Shown: one piece after another, positions 47,851-59,364 of the stretch
Layout: every line of letters starts with the position of its first letter
Numbering within the stretch: position 1 is the first letter of the stretch
DNA from: CAZCFB01 sp964511535
GTDB lineage: Bacteria > Myxococcota_A > Polyangia > GCA-2747355 > CAZCFB01
Assembly (NCBI GenBank): GCA_964511535.1
Contig: CAZEFW010000003.1
Coordinates: 62,001-126,000, forward strand
Length of the DNA: 64,000 bases
Reading direction: 5' to 3'
Position numbers and translations under genes: made by a program
The notes under the pieces: model-generated
Database searches by the model: none
The model's input: only the letters and a program-made list of their open reading frames with translations
Told to the model about the DNA's origin: nothing

Positions 47851-49260
47851 ATGGACAGCACCCCACCACGACCTGACGAGAAGGTCCTCTCGACCCTGAA
47901 CACGGACGGCTCCCGGGTTCGGCTGGCGCCGAAGCCGGTCAAGGGTGCCTTCTATCGCAAGCGGCGCGCGGTGGCCTACGGCCTGATGGCGCTGTTCATC
48001 GCCCTGCCGGTGATCCATGTGGGGGGCGTCCCCCTGGTGCTGCTCGACCTCCCCCGGCGCCAGTTCACCTTCTTCGGCAAGATGTTCCTGGCCACCGACA
48101 CCGTGCTGCTCATGAGCCTGATGGTCACGCTGGTGGTGATGGTGTTCCTGCTCACCGCCCTGTTCGGCCGGGTCTGGTGCGGCTGGGCGTGCCCCCAGAC
48201 GGTGTACATGGAGTTCATCTTCAGGCCGCTCGAGCGGCTGCTGGAGGGCAAGGCGTACGGCAAGAAGAAGCGCCAGCCTACCCTGGCGCGGCGGGCGGCC
48301 AAACAGGTGATCTTCCTGGCGCTGTCATTGTTCCTGGCCCACATCTTCCTCGGCTACTTCGTGGGGCTCAAGGAGCTGTTTGGCTGGCTCACCGAGTCGC
48401 CGCTGGACCACCGGTTCTCCTTCACGGTCATGCTCTGCACCGCGGCGTTGATCTACTTCGACTTCGGCTACTTCCGCGAGCAGACCTGCATCGTGGCCTG
48501 CCCCTACGGCCGGATCCAGGCGGTGCTGCAGGACAAGCGGTCGCTCATCGTGGGGTACGACGAGGTGCGCGGCGAGCCCCGGGGCGCCCGCAAGAAGTCC
48601 ATGTCCGACGAGCAGAAGGCCGCGCTGGGCCACTGCGTCAACTGTAGGCTCTGTACCCGGGTGTGCCCCATGGGCATCGACATCCGAAACGGGTTCCAGC
48701 TCGAGTGCATCGCCTGCACCAGCTGCGCCGACGCCTGCGACTCCATGATGGACAGGGTGGGCCTCGACCGGGGGCTGGTGAGCTACACCAACAAGGCGAA
48801 GCAGGAGGGTGAGGAGGCGAAGCTCGTGCGCCCGCGGGTGATCATCTACCCGCTGATCATCCTGCTTTCGCTGGGCGCCTTCGGCTTCACCCTGGCGCGC
48901 AAGGGGTCGGCCGACGTCACCATCCTGCGGGCGCTGACCAGCCCGTTTTCGGTGCTCGACAGCGGAGAGGTGTCCAACCCGCTCCGGGTCAAGGTGCAGA
49001 ACCGCGGGCGCTCCAGCCGCAGCTACCGCATCGACCTGGAGGGCGCCCCCGAGGGCGCGCGCATGATCTCGCCCATGAACCCGCTGAAGGTGGCCGGCTC
49101 CCAGGCGCGCACGGCGCCGGTGTTCATCATCCTGCCAGCGGACGCGTTCACCGGATCCGGCGAGGTGCCGATCAAGATCAAGGTGAGCGATGGCGCGGGC
49201 TTTGAACAGGCGCTGACCTACCGGCTGCTCGGGCCCGCCACCGCCGGGAGCGGGCAGTGA
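47851..49260 (+). CDS. ccoG: CcoG, cbb3 oxidase accessory iron-sulfur protein
   Basis: 469 residues. N-terminal membrane helices (VAYGLMALFIALPVIHVGGV), RVWCGWACPQTVYMEFIF motif and ACPYGRIQ. Two ferredoxin-type clusters follow: CVNCRLCTRVCPMGIDI and CIACTSCADACD. Another membrane helix and an Ig-like periplasmic domain end the protein (VQNRGRSSRSYRIDLEG). CcoG reduces Cu(II) for insertion into the oxidase. Its position after ccoP is standard. Confidence 0.95.
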   Translation: MDSTPPRPDEKVLSTLNTDGSRVRLAPKPVKGAFYRKRRAVAYGLMALFIALPVIHVGGVPLVLLDLPRRQFTFFGKMFLATDTVLLMSLMVTLVVMVFLLTALFGRVWCGWACPQTVYMEFIFRPLERLLEGKAYGKKKRQPTLARRAAKQVIFLALSLFLAHIFLGYFVGLKELFGWLTESPLDHRFSFTVMLCTAALIYFDFGYFREQTCIVACPYGRIQAVLQDKRSLIVGYDEVRGEPRGARKKSMSDEQKAALGHCVNCRLCTRVCPMGIDIRNGFQLECIACTSCADACDSMMDRVGLDRGLVSYTNKAKQEGEEAKLVRPRVIIYPLIILLSLGAFGFTLARKGSADVTILRALTSPFSVLDSGEVSNPLRVKVQNRGRSSRSYRIDLEGAPEGARMISPMNPLKVAGSQARTAPVFIILPADAFTGSGEVPIKIKVSDGAGFEQALTYRLLGPATAGSGQ

Positions 49261-49754
49261 CGTCGGGCAAGGGCGGCGGGCGCCACTGGCCCTTCATCCT
49301 GGGGGGGCTGTTGCTGCTCACCGCATGCGCCAACCTGCTGCTCGTGTCCCGGGCGCTGAACAACGAGTCCTTCTCGGTGGAGCCCGATTACTACGAGAAG
49401 GCCATGGCCCACGACGAGGTGATGGCCCAGGAGCGCCGCAACCAGCAGCTCGGCTGGCAGCTCGACCTCACCACCGACGGCGCCCACCTCGAGGTGGACC
49501 TGCGGGACGCGGACGGCGCGCGGCTGCGCGGGGCGTCCGTGTCCGTGGCGGCGTTCCATCGGGCGCGGGGCAACCGGGTCCGGCGCGCGGACTTCACCGA
49601 GCGACAGGGCGCGTACCACGCGGACCTAGGCGCGCGGCGACCCGGCCGCTGGGAGCTGCGCTTCGTGGTGACCCTGGGCGACGCGCGGTTCACCCGCACC
49701 ATGACCCACCAGATATGGCCCCATCGCGGGGGCAGCGGGGAGGACGCGCAGTGA
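49257..49754 (+). CDS. ccoH: CcoH/FixH family cbb3 assembly protein
   Basis: 165 residues; GTG start overlaps the ccoG stop (GTGA). One membrane helix (FILGGLLLLTACANLLLVSR), then ESFSVEPDYYEKAMAHDEVM, the family motif, and a periplasmic beta domain. Needed for assembly or stability of cbb3 oxidase. Confidence 0.9.
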   Translation: MTSGKGGGRHWPFILGGLLLLTACANLLLVSRALNNESFSVEPDYYEKAMAHDEVMAQERRNQQLGWQLDLTTDGAHLEVDLRDADGARLRGASVSVAAFHRARGNRVRRADFTERQGAYHADLGARRPGRWELRFVVTLGDARFTRTMTHQIWPHRGGSGEDAQ

Positions 49755-50509
49755 GCGCCCTGCTGCTTTCGGTGCTCACTGCCAGCTTCCTCGGATCGCT
49801 GCACTGCGTGGGCATGTGCGGGCCGTTCGTCGGCTTCTACGCGGCGGCCGGGGCCGGGCGCGCGTGGGCGCCGCACCTGGCCTACAGCGCCGGGCGGTTG
49901 GCGACCTACCTCACCCTCGGCGCGCTGGCGGGCGCCCTGGGCGCCGCGGTGGACCTGGCCGGCTCGGCGGCAGACGTCAAGCGCGCAGCGGCCCTGCTCT
50001 GCGGCGGCGTGATGGTGCTCTGGGGGGTGGCCAGCCTCCTGGCTGCCCTCGGCGTGGGGCGCGCGAGCCTCGGCGGCGCTGCCCCGCGGTTCATGACCCG
50101 CGCCGCGCGGAACCTCGCCCAACGCCCGCCGGTGATCAGGGCCCTGGCCATGGGCCTGCTCACCACCTTCTTGCCCTGCGGCTGGCTCTACGCGTTCGCC
50201 GTGGCGGCCGCCGCCACCGGGCGGGTCAGCGGAGGCGCGCTGGTGATGGCGGCCTTCTGGCTCGGCACCGTCCCTGCCCTGCTGGGCCTCGGCGCCGGGG
50301 TGCAGCGGCTGGCCGAGCCGTTGCGGCGGCGGCTGCCGGCCCTCACCGCGGCGGCGCTCATCGTGGTGGGCCTGCTCACCCTCACCGGACGGCTCGGCGT
50401 GGATCGCCTGCCCCGGATGCAGGACGTGGACCTGAACGCCTCGGTCCAGCGCATCGACGCGCTGGGGGAGAGCCCCGACGCCCCCTGCTGCCAGGACGAG
50501 AAGAAGTGA
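49751..50509 (+). CDS. TauE/SafE-like (UreH/DsbD-type) membrane protein of the cco cluster
   Basis: 252 residues; GTG start overlaps the ccoH stop. Six membrane helices. SLHCVGMCGPFVGFYA at the start and TTFLPCGWLYAFAV in the middle give paired Cys motifs typical of the UreH/DsbD_2 family found beside ccoI. Such proteins are thought to move copper or electrons during cbb3 assembly. The C-terminus ends with CC (DAPCCQDEKK). Confidence 0.88.
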   Translation: MSALLLSVLTASFLGSLHCVGMCGPFVGFYAAAGAGRAWAPHLAYSAGRLATYLTLGALAGALGAAVDLAGSAADVKRAAALLCGGVMVLWGVASLLAALGVGRASLGGAAPRFMTRAARNLAQRPPVIRALAMGLLTTFLPCGWLYAFAVAAAATGRVSGGALVMAAFWLGTVPALLGLGAGVQRLAEPLRRRLPALTAAALIVVGLLTLTGRLGVDRLPRMQDVDLNASVQRIDALGESPDAPCCQDEKK

Positions 50510-52974
50510 GCCGCCGCGCAGCGAATCTGGGCGGCGAGCCGGCCTGCGATCATTGTGGCCAGCCCGTGCCTGCGGGGCTGGTGGATCGGGATGCGGAGCT
50601 GCAGTTTTGCTGCGCCGGGTGCCGGGCGGTCCACGGCATGCTGCATGATCTCGGACTGGAGCGGTTCTACGCCCTGGACGACGACGCCGGCCGCCAGACG
50701 AAGCTCACCGGGCGCTCCTACGCCGAGCTGGACGACGCCGCGTTTCAGGGCCTGCACTGCCGCCCCACCGCCGAGGGGTGGCTGACGGCGGACCTCTACC
50801 TCGAAGGCGTGCACTGCGCCGCCTGCGTATGGCTGGTGGAGAAGCTGCCCACCCTGCCGGACGCCCGAGGGGTGGTGTCCGCGCGGCTGGATCTGACGCG
50901 CCAGGCGGTGCAGATCACCTGGGACCCGACCCGGACCCGGCTTAGCCGCGCCGCTGCGCTGCTGGAGTCCCTCGGGTACACGCCGCACCCGGTGCGCGGC
51001 GGCGCGAGGGAGCGCATGCGCCGCCGGGAGGACCGGCGGTTCGTCACGCGTCTGGCCGTGGCGGGGGCCGCGGCGGGCAACGTGATGCTGCTGGCCTTCG
51101 CCCTGTACAGCGGCCTCTGGAGCGGGATGTCGGCCGCGCACATGGCCCTCTTCTCCTGGGCCAGCATGGCCATCGCCCTGCCGGCGGTGCTCTGGGCCGG
51201 CGCGCCGTTCTTCCGCGGCGCCCTGGCTGCCCTGCGCACCCGCTCGCTGCACATGGACCTGCCCATCGCCGTGGGCCTGGCCGCGGGGCTCGGCTGGAGC
51301 GTGTGGAGCACCCTGCGCGGGCACGGCGAGGTGTACTACGACACCGTCACCATGCTGGTCTTCCTGCTGCTGCTCGGCCGGTACCTGCAGCGGCGCCAGC
51401 AGCGGCGCGCGGCCGACGCGGCCGAGCTGATGCTCTCGCTGACGCCCCGCACGGCCCGGCTGCTGGAGGGCGCGGGCGCAAGCCGAGAGGTGCCCGTGGA
51501 GGCGCTGGTGCCGGGGGACGAGGTGGAGGTACTGGCCGGCGACTCCATCCCCGCGGACGGCGTGGTCCTGCACGGCGAGAGCCGGGTGGACGCGGCCCTG
51601 CTCACGGGCGAGAGCGCCCCGGCGCCGGTGGGGCCCGGCGCCGAGCTGTGCGCCGGCACCGTGAACATGAGCGCGAGGCTGCGGGTGCGGGTGAGCGCCA
51701 CGGGAGAGCAGACCCGGGTGGGGCAGCTGTTGGCCCAGGTGGAGGCCTACGCCCGGCGGCGGGCGCCGGTGGTCCTGCTGGCAGATCGCCTGGCGGGCAT
51801 CTTCGTGGCCACCGCCCTCGGCCTGGCCTGCCTCACGTTCCTCATCTGGTGGGTCATCGCGCCCGAGCGCGCCCTGCCCAACGCCATGGCGCTGCTCATC
51901 GTCACCTGCCCCTGCGCCCTGGGCCTGGCCACCCCCCTGGCGGTGAGCGTGGCCATCGGCAGGGCGGCGCGGCGCGGCATCCTGATCAAGGGCGGCGATG
52001 TGCTCCAGCTGCTCACCCGGCCCGGCCACATCTACCTGGACAAGACCGGCACCCTCACCGCCGGGCGCGTCAGCCTCGAGCACGCCAGCGGTGACCGGAG
52101 CGTCTGGCCCCTGGTGGCTGCGCTGGAGCGCCAGTCGGCCCACCCCCTGGCGCGGGCGCTGGCCGCGGCCCTGGACGCCGAGGACGACCTGGAGGTGCGT
52201 GAGGTCCAGGAAGTGGCCGGCGGGGGCATCACCGGCGTGGTGGCCGGGCGGCGGGTGCGGGTCGGCTCCCCGGCGTTCATCGGCGCGGACGGAGACGAGG
52301 CCGCGTTGCAAGCGGCCGCCGACGCCCTGACGCCGGTGCTGGCCGAGGTGGACGGCGAGGTGCGGGCCCGGTTCGCCCTCGGGGATCCGCTGCGCCCGGA
52401 CGCCGCTGACACCCTGGCCGGGCTACGCCGCCGGGGGTGGAATGTGGGCATCCTGTCGGGCGACCATCCGGAGGTGGTGGCGGCGGTGGCCCGGCGCCTG
52501 GGGCTGGAGCCGGGGCGATGCCGGGGCGGCCTGAGCCCTGAGCAGAAGCTGTCCGCGGTGGAGCGGGCGGGGCGAACCAACCCGGTGGTGATGGTGGGCG
52601 ACGGGGTGAACGACGCCGCCGCCCTGGCGGCCGCGCACCTTGGCATCGCCGTGCACGGCGGGGCCGAGGCCAGCCTTGCGGCGGCCGACGTCTTCCTCGA
52701 CCGGCCGGGCCTGGCGCCGGTGGTGGAGCTGATGGACGGCGCCCGCCGCACCCTGGCCGTGATTCGGCGCAACCTGGTCTTCTCCCTGGCCTACAACATC
52801 GTGGCCGCGGCCCTGTCCGTGGCGGGCCTGGTCCACCCGCTGCTGGCCGCGCTGCTCATGCCGCTGAGCTCCCTGACCGTGGTGACCAGCTCCTACCGCG
52901 GGCGCACCTTCGCGCCGCCTGCCGAGGCAGCCCAGGCCGTCGGCCCCGAGGGCCCTGCCGTGACGCCCCCATGA
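50506..52974 (+). CDS. ccoI: Copper-transporting P1B-type ATPase of the cbb3 cluster (CcoI/FixI)
   Basis: 822 residues; GTG start overlaps the previous stop. An N-terminal Cys segment (CDHCGQPV, then FCCAGCRAVHGML) precedes an HMA domain with GVHCAACVW, as in FixI/CcoI. Then P-type ATPase parts: TGE in LLTGESAP, membrane metal site TCPCALG, phosphorylation site DKTGTLT, HP in SAHPLAR and GDGVNDAAAL. It exports Cu(I) from the cytoplasm for the oxidase binuclear centre. The N-terminal Cys-rich domain is normal for this subfamily. Confidence 0.96.
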   Translation: MSRRAANLGGEPACDHCGQPVPAGLVDRDAELQFCCAGCRAVHGMLHDLGLERFYALDDDAGRQTKLTGRSYAELDDAAFQGLHCRPTAEGWLTADLYLEGVHCAACVWLVEKLPTLPDARGVVSARLDLTRQAVQITWDPTRTRLSRAAALLESLGYTPHPVRGGARERMRRREDRRFVTRLAVAGAAAGNVMLLAFALYSGLWSGMSAAHMALFSWASMAIALPAVLWAGAPFFRGALAALRTRSLHMDLPIAVGLAAGLGWSVWSTLRGHGEVYYDTVTMLVFLLLLGRYLQRRQQRRAADAAELMLSLTPRTARLLEGAGASREVPVEALVPGDEVEVLAGDSIPADGVVLHGESRVDAALLTGESAPAPVGPGAELCAGTVNMSARLRVRVSATGEQTRVGQLLAQVEAYARRRAPVVLLADRLAGIFVATALGLACLTFLIWWVIAPERALPNAMALLIVTCPCALGLATPLAVSVAIGRAARRGILIKGGDVLQLLTRPGHIYLDKTGTLTAGRVSLEHASGDRSVWPLVAALERQSAHPLARALAAALDAEDDLEVREVQEVAGGGITGVVAGRRVRVGSPAFIGADGDEAALQAAADALTPVLAEVDGEVRARFALGDPLRPDAADTLAGLRRRGWNVGILSGDHPEVVAAVARRLGLEPGRCRGGLSPEQKLSAVERAGRTNPVVMVGDGVNDAAALAAAHLGIAVHGGAEASLAAADVFLDRPGLAPVVELMDGARRTLAVIRRNLVFSLAYNIVAAALSVAGLVHPLLAALLMPLSSLTVVTSSYRGRTFAPPAEAAQAVGPEGPAVTPP

Positions 52975-53147
52975 GCGTGATCTACATAGCCCTGCCCGTC
53001 TCCATCCTGCTGGCGGTGCTCTTCGTCTGCTTCTTCATCTGGGCCAGCAGAAGCGGCCAGTTCGACGACCTGGAGACGCCAGGGGTGCGGATGCTGTTTG
53101 ATGAAGAAGAAGAAAACAAAAAACAAGAAACAGAAGATTCAGAATAA
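52971..53147 (+). CDS. ccoS: CcoS, small cbb3 maturation protein
   Basis: 58 residues; ATG overlaps the ccoI stop. One membrane helix (VIYIALPVSILLAVLFVCFF) and the family motif SGQFDDLETPGVRML are clear. The tail (DEEEENKKQETEDSE) is encoded by an A-rich heptad array rather than conserved sequence. CcoS is required for haem and copper insertion. Confidence 0.92.
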   Translation: MSVIYIALPVSILLAVLFVCFFIWASRSGQFDDLETPGVRMLFDEEEENKKQETEDSE

Positions 53148-53151
53148 AAAA
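53103..53151. repeat. A-rich heptad array (CAAGAAA type), covers the 3' end of ccoS
   Basis: Successive seven-base units CAAAAAA, CAAGAAA, CAGAAGA, TTCAGAA, TAAAAAA. It encodes the CcoS tail and stop. AAACAAAAAACAAG (53114-53127) is the exact reverse complement of 53273-53286. Confidence 0.7.
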
Positions 53152-53250
53152 TGCTCCGAGAGTCCGGCCCCTTCCTACCGGGCATGGGACTGTTGGCGAG
53201 CATGCGTGGGGCCTGCCTGAACAGGGCAAGACCAACCTGGGCCTGCCATT

Positions 53251-53287
53251 TTCTATTTCTTGTTTCTTGTTCCTTGTTTTTTGTTTC
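53251..53287. repeat. T-rich heptad array (TCTTGTT type)
   Basis: TTCTATT, TCTTGTT, TCTTGTT, CCTTGTT, TTTTGTT. Reverse-complement counterpart of the array at 53103-53151; the 14-bp exact arms could form a long hairpin. It lies in the 403-base gap (53148-53550) between ccoS and clpS, where I see no gene. Confidence 0.75.
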
Positions 53288-53452
53288 AACGAATCCTTGG
53301 GTCTCTCAGTTTTCTCTGGCTTCATTGCCGCCGCACGGGAGGAGCAAGAATCGAAAAAACGGCGAGTGAGGCTGGCGAAGCGCGCGGAAGACCCTTCGAC
53401 CTGGCTACCGAGCCTCGCAACTTTCTGCTCCTGCCCTCGATCTCTCACCCCC

Positions 53453-53494
53453 AGCTTTTTGCTTTTCGCTTTTAACTTCTAGCTTTTGCTTCTT
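53453..53494. repeat. Heptad array NGCTTTT
   Basis: AGCTTTT, TGCTTTT, CGCTTTT, AACTTCT, AGCTTTT, GCTTCTT in register, upstream of clpS. Third degenerate seven-base array in this gap. Confidence 0.7.
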
Positions 53495-53550
53495 GCCCCC
53501 TCGCCGCTGCCTGCTACTCCAAAACAGGTGAGACGAACCAGGAGTCGAAT

Positions 53551-53888
53551 TTGAGCGACCGACGACCAGGGCAGGATCTCGTGCCTCAGCCCGAGATCAA
53601 GGAGCGGCCGCGCCTCAAGCGCCCGCGCCTGTACCGGGTGGTGCTCCACAACGACGACTACACCACAATGGAGTTCGTGGTGCAGGTGCTGATGGATGTT
53701 TTCCACAAGAGCCGCGACGAGGCGACGCACATCATGCTCCACGTGCACACCCGCGGCCGTGGCGTCTGCGGCGTCTTCACCCGAGAGGTCGCCGAGACCA
53801 AGGTGGCGCGGGTGCTGGAGCTGGCCCGCGAAGAGGAGCACCCGCTCCTGTGCACCATGGAGCCGGAGAGCGACCACGAGGAGGAGCA

Positions 53889-53892
<4 letters not shown>
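53551..53892 (+). CDS. clpS: ClpS adaptor
   Basis: 113 residues with a TTG start, chosen because AGGAG lies 6 bases upstream. VVLHNDDYTTMEFVVQVL and HTRGRGVCGVFTREVAETK are the N-degron pocket and ClpA-contact regions. It delivers N-end-rule substrates to ClpAP. Coupled to clpA by ATGA overlap. Confidence 0.96.
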
Positions 53893-56128
<2,236 letters not shown>

Positions 56129-56129
<1 letters not shown>

Positions 56130-57277
56130 TGTCGATCCGGGTCATCGGGAGCCTGGCCGAGGTCGAGGCTGCGCGCTGGGACGCGCTGACCGATCCGGAC
56201 GACCCGTTCACCGAGCACGCGTTCCTGTCAGCGCTGGAGCGGGCCGGGTGCGTGGGCCGGGGCACCGGCTGGGAGCCGCGGCACCTGCTGTACCACGACG
56301 ACGCCGGGGATCTGGCGGGGGCCATGCCGCTGTACCTCAAGGACGACAGCCAGGGCGAGTACATCTTCGACTTCGGCTGGGCCGAGGCGGCCCACGCCTC
56401 GGGGGTCCCCTACTATCCGAAGCTCACCGCGGCGGTGCCCTTCACGCCGGTGCCCGGGCGGCGGCTGCTCATCGCGCCCGGCGAGGCGGGGAGGCCGGCC
56501 GGGGAGGCCCTGCTGGCGGGCGCGCGCAAGCTCGCCGATGATCTGGACGCCCAGGGCGTGCACATGCTCTTTTGCACCGAGCAGGAGCAGCGCATGGCGG
56601 CCGAGACCGGGCGCCTGATGCCGCGCCTGTCGCACCAGTTCCACTGGCACAACCGCGGCTACGAGGACTTCGAGCATTACCTGGGCCAGTTCCGCAGCCG
56701 CATGCGCAAGAACACGCGCAAGGAGCGCCGGCGCGCCGCCGCCCTGGGCTACCGGCTGCGCACCATGCGCGGGCCGGACCTGACGCCGCTTCACTGGCAG
56801 TCGCTGTACCAGTTCTACCGCGACACCACCGGGCGCAAGTGGGGCGACCCATACCTGAACCACGCCTTCTTCCAGGAGGCGCGCGACACCCTGGACCACC
56901 GGGTGGTGGTCACCCTGGCCGAGGACGGCGACACGCCGGTGGCGGGGGCGCTCTTCCTGCAACGCGGCGGCGCCCTGTACGGCCGCTACTGGGGCACCCT
57001 GGTCAACGCGGAGTTCCTGCACTTCGAGCTCTGCTTCTACATGCCCATGGAGCTGTGCATCCGCGAGGGCTGGCGCCGCTACGAGGCCGGGGCACAGGGT
57101 ATCCAGAAGCTTCGCCGGGGCATGATGCCCTGCCCCACCTACAGCGCCCACTGGCTGCGCCACCCGGGACTCGCCCTGGCGGTGGACCGCCACCTGGCCC
57201 GGGAGCGCCCGGCGGTGCGCATGGAGATTCAGGCCCTGGCGCACCACGGCCCGTTCCGGCGCGACGAGGCGGCCTGA
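56129..57277 (+). CDS. FemAB-like / DUF482 (PF04339-type) acyltransferase-fold protein
   Basis: 382 residues; start overlaps the clpA stop (TGATG). The sequence LTDPDDPFTEHAFLSALERA, HNRGYEDFEHYLGQFRSRMR and KNTRKERRRAAALG is typical of the PF04339 group, annotated as peptidoglycan-biosynthesis or GNAT-type proteins of unknown substrate. Coupling to clpA may link aminoacyl-transfer chemistry to the N-end-rule pathway, but that is speculation. Confidence 0.9.
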
Positions 57278-57359
57278 CGCGCTCGCCCATCCTGGTGGTG
57301 ATGAACGTTCCGCGGCTCCTGAGCATCCAAGGACCGTAGCTCACGACAGGGAGGCGAAG

Positions 57360-59327
57360 ATGTCTTGCTCACCAAACTCGGTGTGGTCAGCGGTCTGCGC
57401 GCTGGTGTGCCTCGCGTGCGCAGCCTGCGGTGTTGGGATCGACAAGGGCACCAACCCGGGACTGGCCGACGGCGGGGCATCCGCCGACACCACCACCGCC
57501 AGGGGGCCGAAGGGGACCTTCCATTATTTCGGCGGCGTGGGTAACGGCGAAATAGGACCGGAAAATGGCCTGGTGCTCACGGCCCGGACCATGAAGCTCG
57601 ACGGCACAGGCGGAGCAGCACTCAAGGAGTGGCCCGTGGGCTTCGACATCGAGGACGTCACCATCGCCACGCCGTCCACATACCCTGTCCGCGACTACGA
57701 TCACACCGAGGTCGACCACAGCCGCGCCCTGAACAGGGGAGCGGCGATCCTGCTTCCCGGTTCCCTGGGTCGCCTCTACCTGGTGAGCACCACCAAGCCG
57801 GCGGCCGAGACCTTTGTCCAGGTCAAAGCCGACGGCACGGTCAGGACCCTGAGCTCCGTGTCCGGCAAAGGGACGTTCGATGGGTTCTACCCCATGGTGA
57901 GCTTCAGCCCGGACAGCGCCATCCTCGCGGTGGCCCACTACAACCCCATCCCCGAACCGGTGGGCTTCAAGCTGATCCGCCTCGACGGCAAGAAGTTCTC
58001 CCACACCAAGAGCGCCGTGTGCGACTTCTCGCCTGCTGCCCCGCCCGCCGGCTTCACTTTCTGGAACAAGTCGGTGTTCGTCTTTTCAGAGAAGCGGGTC
58101 TGGTTCCAGGCCCGCGGCTGGCACAGGTCATTCCTGTTCTCGGCGCCCCTGGACTGTTCGGCGAGGGCCGCGGTGGTGAAGCTGCCCGATGTGGCAGGCT
58201 CGACACCGGACTACCTCGGGCTGCACTTCGGGATCTCGGCGGACCGCAGGCACCTGATGGTGGTGGGCTCCCAGGGGCTGGCGACCAGGCAGGCAGACGT
58301 GATCCTGGTGGACGCCCTGACCCAAAAGGCAGTGAACTTCACCTCCACCGCCAGCCACGATTACTTTGGCGGCGGCCTCTTCTTCAAGGACGTCTTCATC
58401 GCGTTGTCCCCCGGGAACAAGCACCTGGCATACATCGCCTTCGACAATTCGGGGATGGAGCTTTATGTCAGGCCGACGGACCGGAGCCAGCCGGCGGTGA
58501 AGGTGACGGACGCCAAGAGCTTCCCCGGCGCAAAGATGGCGGGCGTCTCGGCCCTCGCCTGGACCAGCGCGGACGACCTGCTCTTCTGGGCCGGCGCGGT
58601 GGTGGGCGGACGGTCGCAGGACCTCTATCATTACAGGCTCTCCACCGGCGCGCTGGCGAACCTGACCGGCACCGGGGATGCCACCTGGCCCTTCGTCACC
58701 CCGGGCAAGCTGAGCCCCGACGGCGGGTGGCGCTCACCCGACGGCAAACAGATCTACTTCCTGCAACAGCGGGCGCCGGTGAACACCACCTTCCACGGGC
58801 GCGACCTCCAGGCCCTGGACCTGACCACCATGAAGCTCAGGGACGTCTTCACCGGGCGGTATGTGTCTGACGTCCAGTCAGCCAGGGGCGCCTCGAACCG
58901 CGTCTTCTTCGTCGAGAGCGGGCTGGCGGGCAAGTCGAAGTGGAACCTGTGGTTCTTCGATCAGGGCAAGACCTCCAGGCCGGTCAAGCTGACGCACTTC
59001 AGCGTCCCCAACAAGATCCACAGCATCATCCCGAACCACGACGGGACCGTCGTCGCGTTGCTCGTCTCCCAGCCGGGCTCCGGCCGGATCAACCTGTACC
59101 TGGTGCAGGTGAACGCCGGCGGCACGCCGGTACAGCGCAAGCTCACCTCGGGCCCCGGCATCGTGCTCGGCGGGGTCCGCTTCACCCTGGACGGCAAGTC
59201 CGTGCTCTGGGGCCGCGCCCCCGAGCATGCCCACCACAACGACCTGCGCATATCGAGCCTGGACGGCAGCGGCACCCGCACCCTCGTCTCCAGGAAGCAG
59301 GTGAACCTGCTGGTGGATACTTACTGA
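57360..59327 (+). CDS. Secreted TolB/WD40-like beta-propeller protein
   Basis: 655 residues with GGGAGG upstream. The N-terminal signal (WSAVCALVCLACAAC) has an imperfect lipobox and is followed by an Ala/Gly/Thr/Asp linker. The rest is built from TolB-like blades: MVSFSPDSAILAVAHYNPIP, FIALSPGNKHLAYIAFDNSG, LSPDGGWRSPDGKQIYFLQQ and VRFTLDGKSVLWGRAPEHAH. Probably an outer-surface or periplasmic binding protein; no enzymatic motif is seen. Confidence 0.85.
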   Translation: MSCSPNSVWSAVCALVCLACAACGVGIDKGTNPGLADGGASADTTTARGPKGTFHYFGGVGNGEIGPENGLVLTARTMKLDGTGGAALKEWPVGFDIEDVTIATPSTYPVRDYDHTEVDHSRALNRGAAILLPGSLGRLYLVSTTKPAAETFVQVKADGTVRTLSSVSGKGTFDGFYPMVSFSPDSAILAVAHYNPIPEPVGFKLIRLDGKKFSHTKSAVCDFSPAAPPAGFTFWNKSVFVFSEKRVWFQARGWHRSFLFSAPLDCSARAAVVKLPDVAGSTPDYLGLHFGISADRRHLMVVGSQGLATRQADVILVDALTQKAVNFTSTASHDYFGGGLFFKDVFIALSPGNKHLAYIAFDNSGMELYVRPTDRSQPAVKVTDAKSFPGAKMAGVSALAWTSADDLLFWAGAVVGGRSQDLYHYRLSTGALANLTGTGDATWPFVTPGKLSPDGGWRSPDGKQIYFLQQRAPVNTTFHGRDLQALDLTTMKLRDVFTGRYVSDVQSARGASNRVFFVESGLAGKSKWNLWFFDQGKTSRPVKLTHFSVPNKIHSIIPNHDGTVVALLVSQPGSGRINLYLVQVNAGGTPVQRKLTSGPGIVLGGVRFTLDGKSVLWGRAPEHAHHNDLRISSLDGSGTRTLVSRKQVNLLVDTY

Positions 59328-59364
59328 GCCGCCCCGGGGCTGCGGCGTTCTGGCGCGCCGGCCT

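Noticed and set aside
47753..47872. Small ORF beginning in the CTTGAGG array (MALGLRGDG...)
   Set aside because: It is made mostly of repeat sequence, overlaps the ccoG start and has no plausible product.
52971..53147. Treating the A-rich tail of ccoS as evidence of a frameshift
   Set aside because: The frame stays open to a normal TAA and the conserved part of CcoS is complete; the tail is only a repeat-encoded extension.
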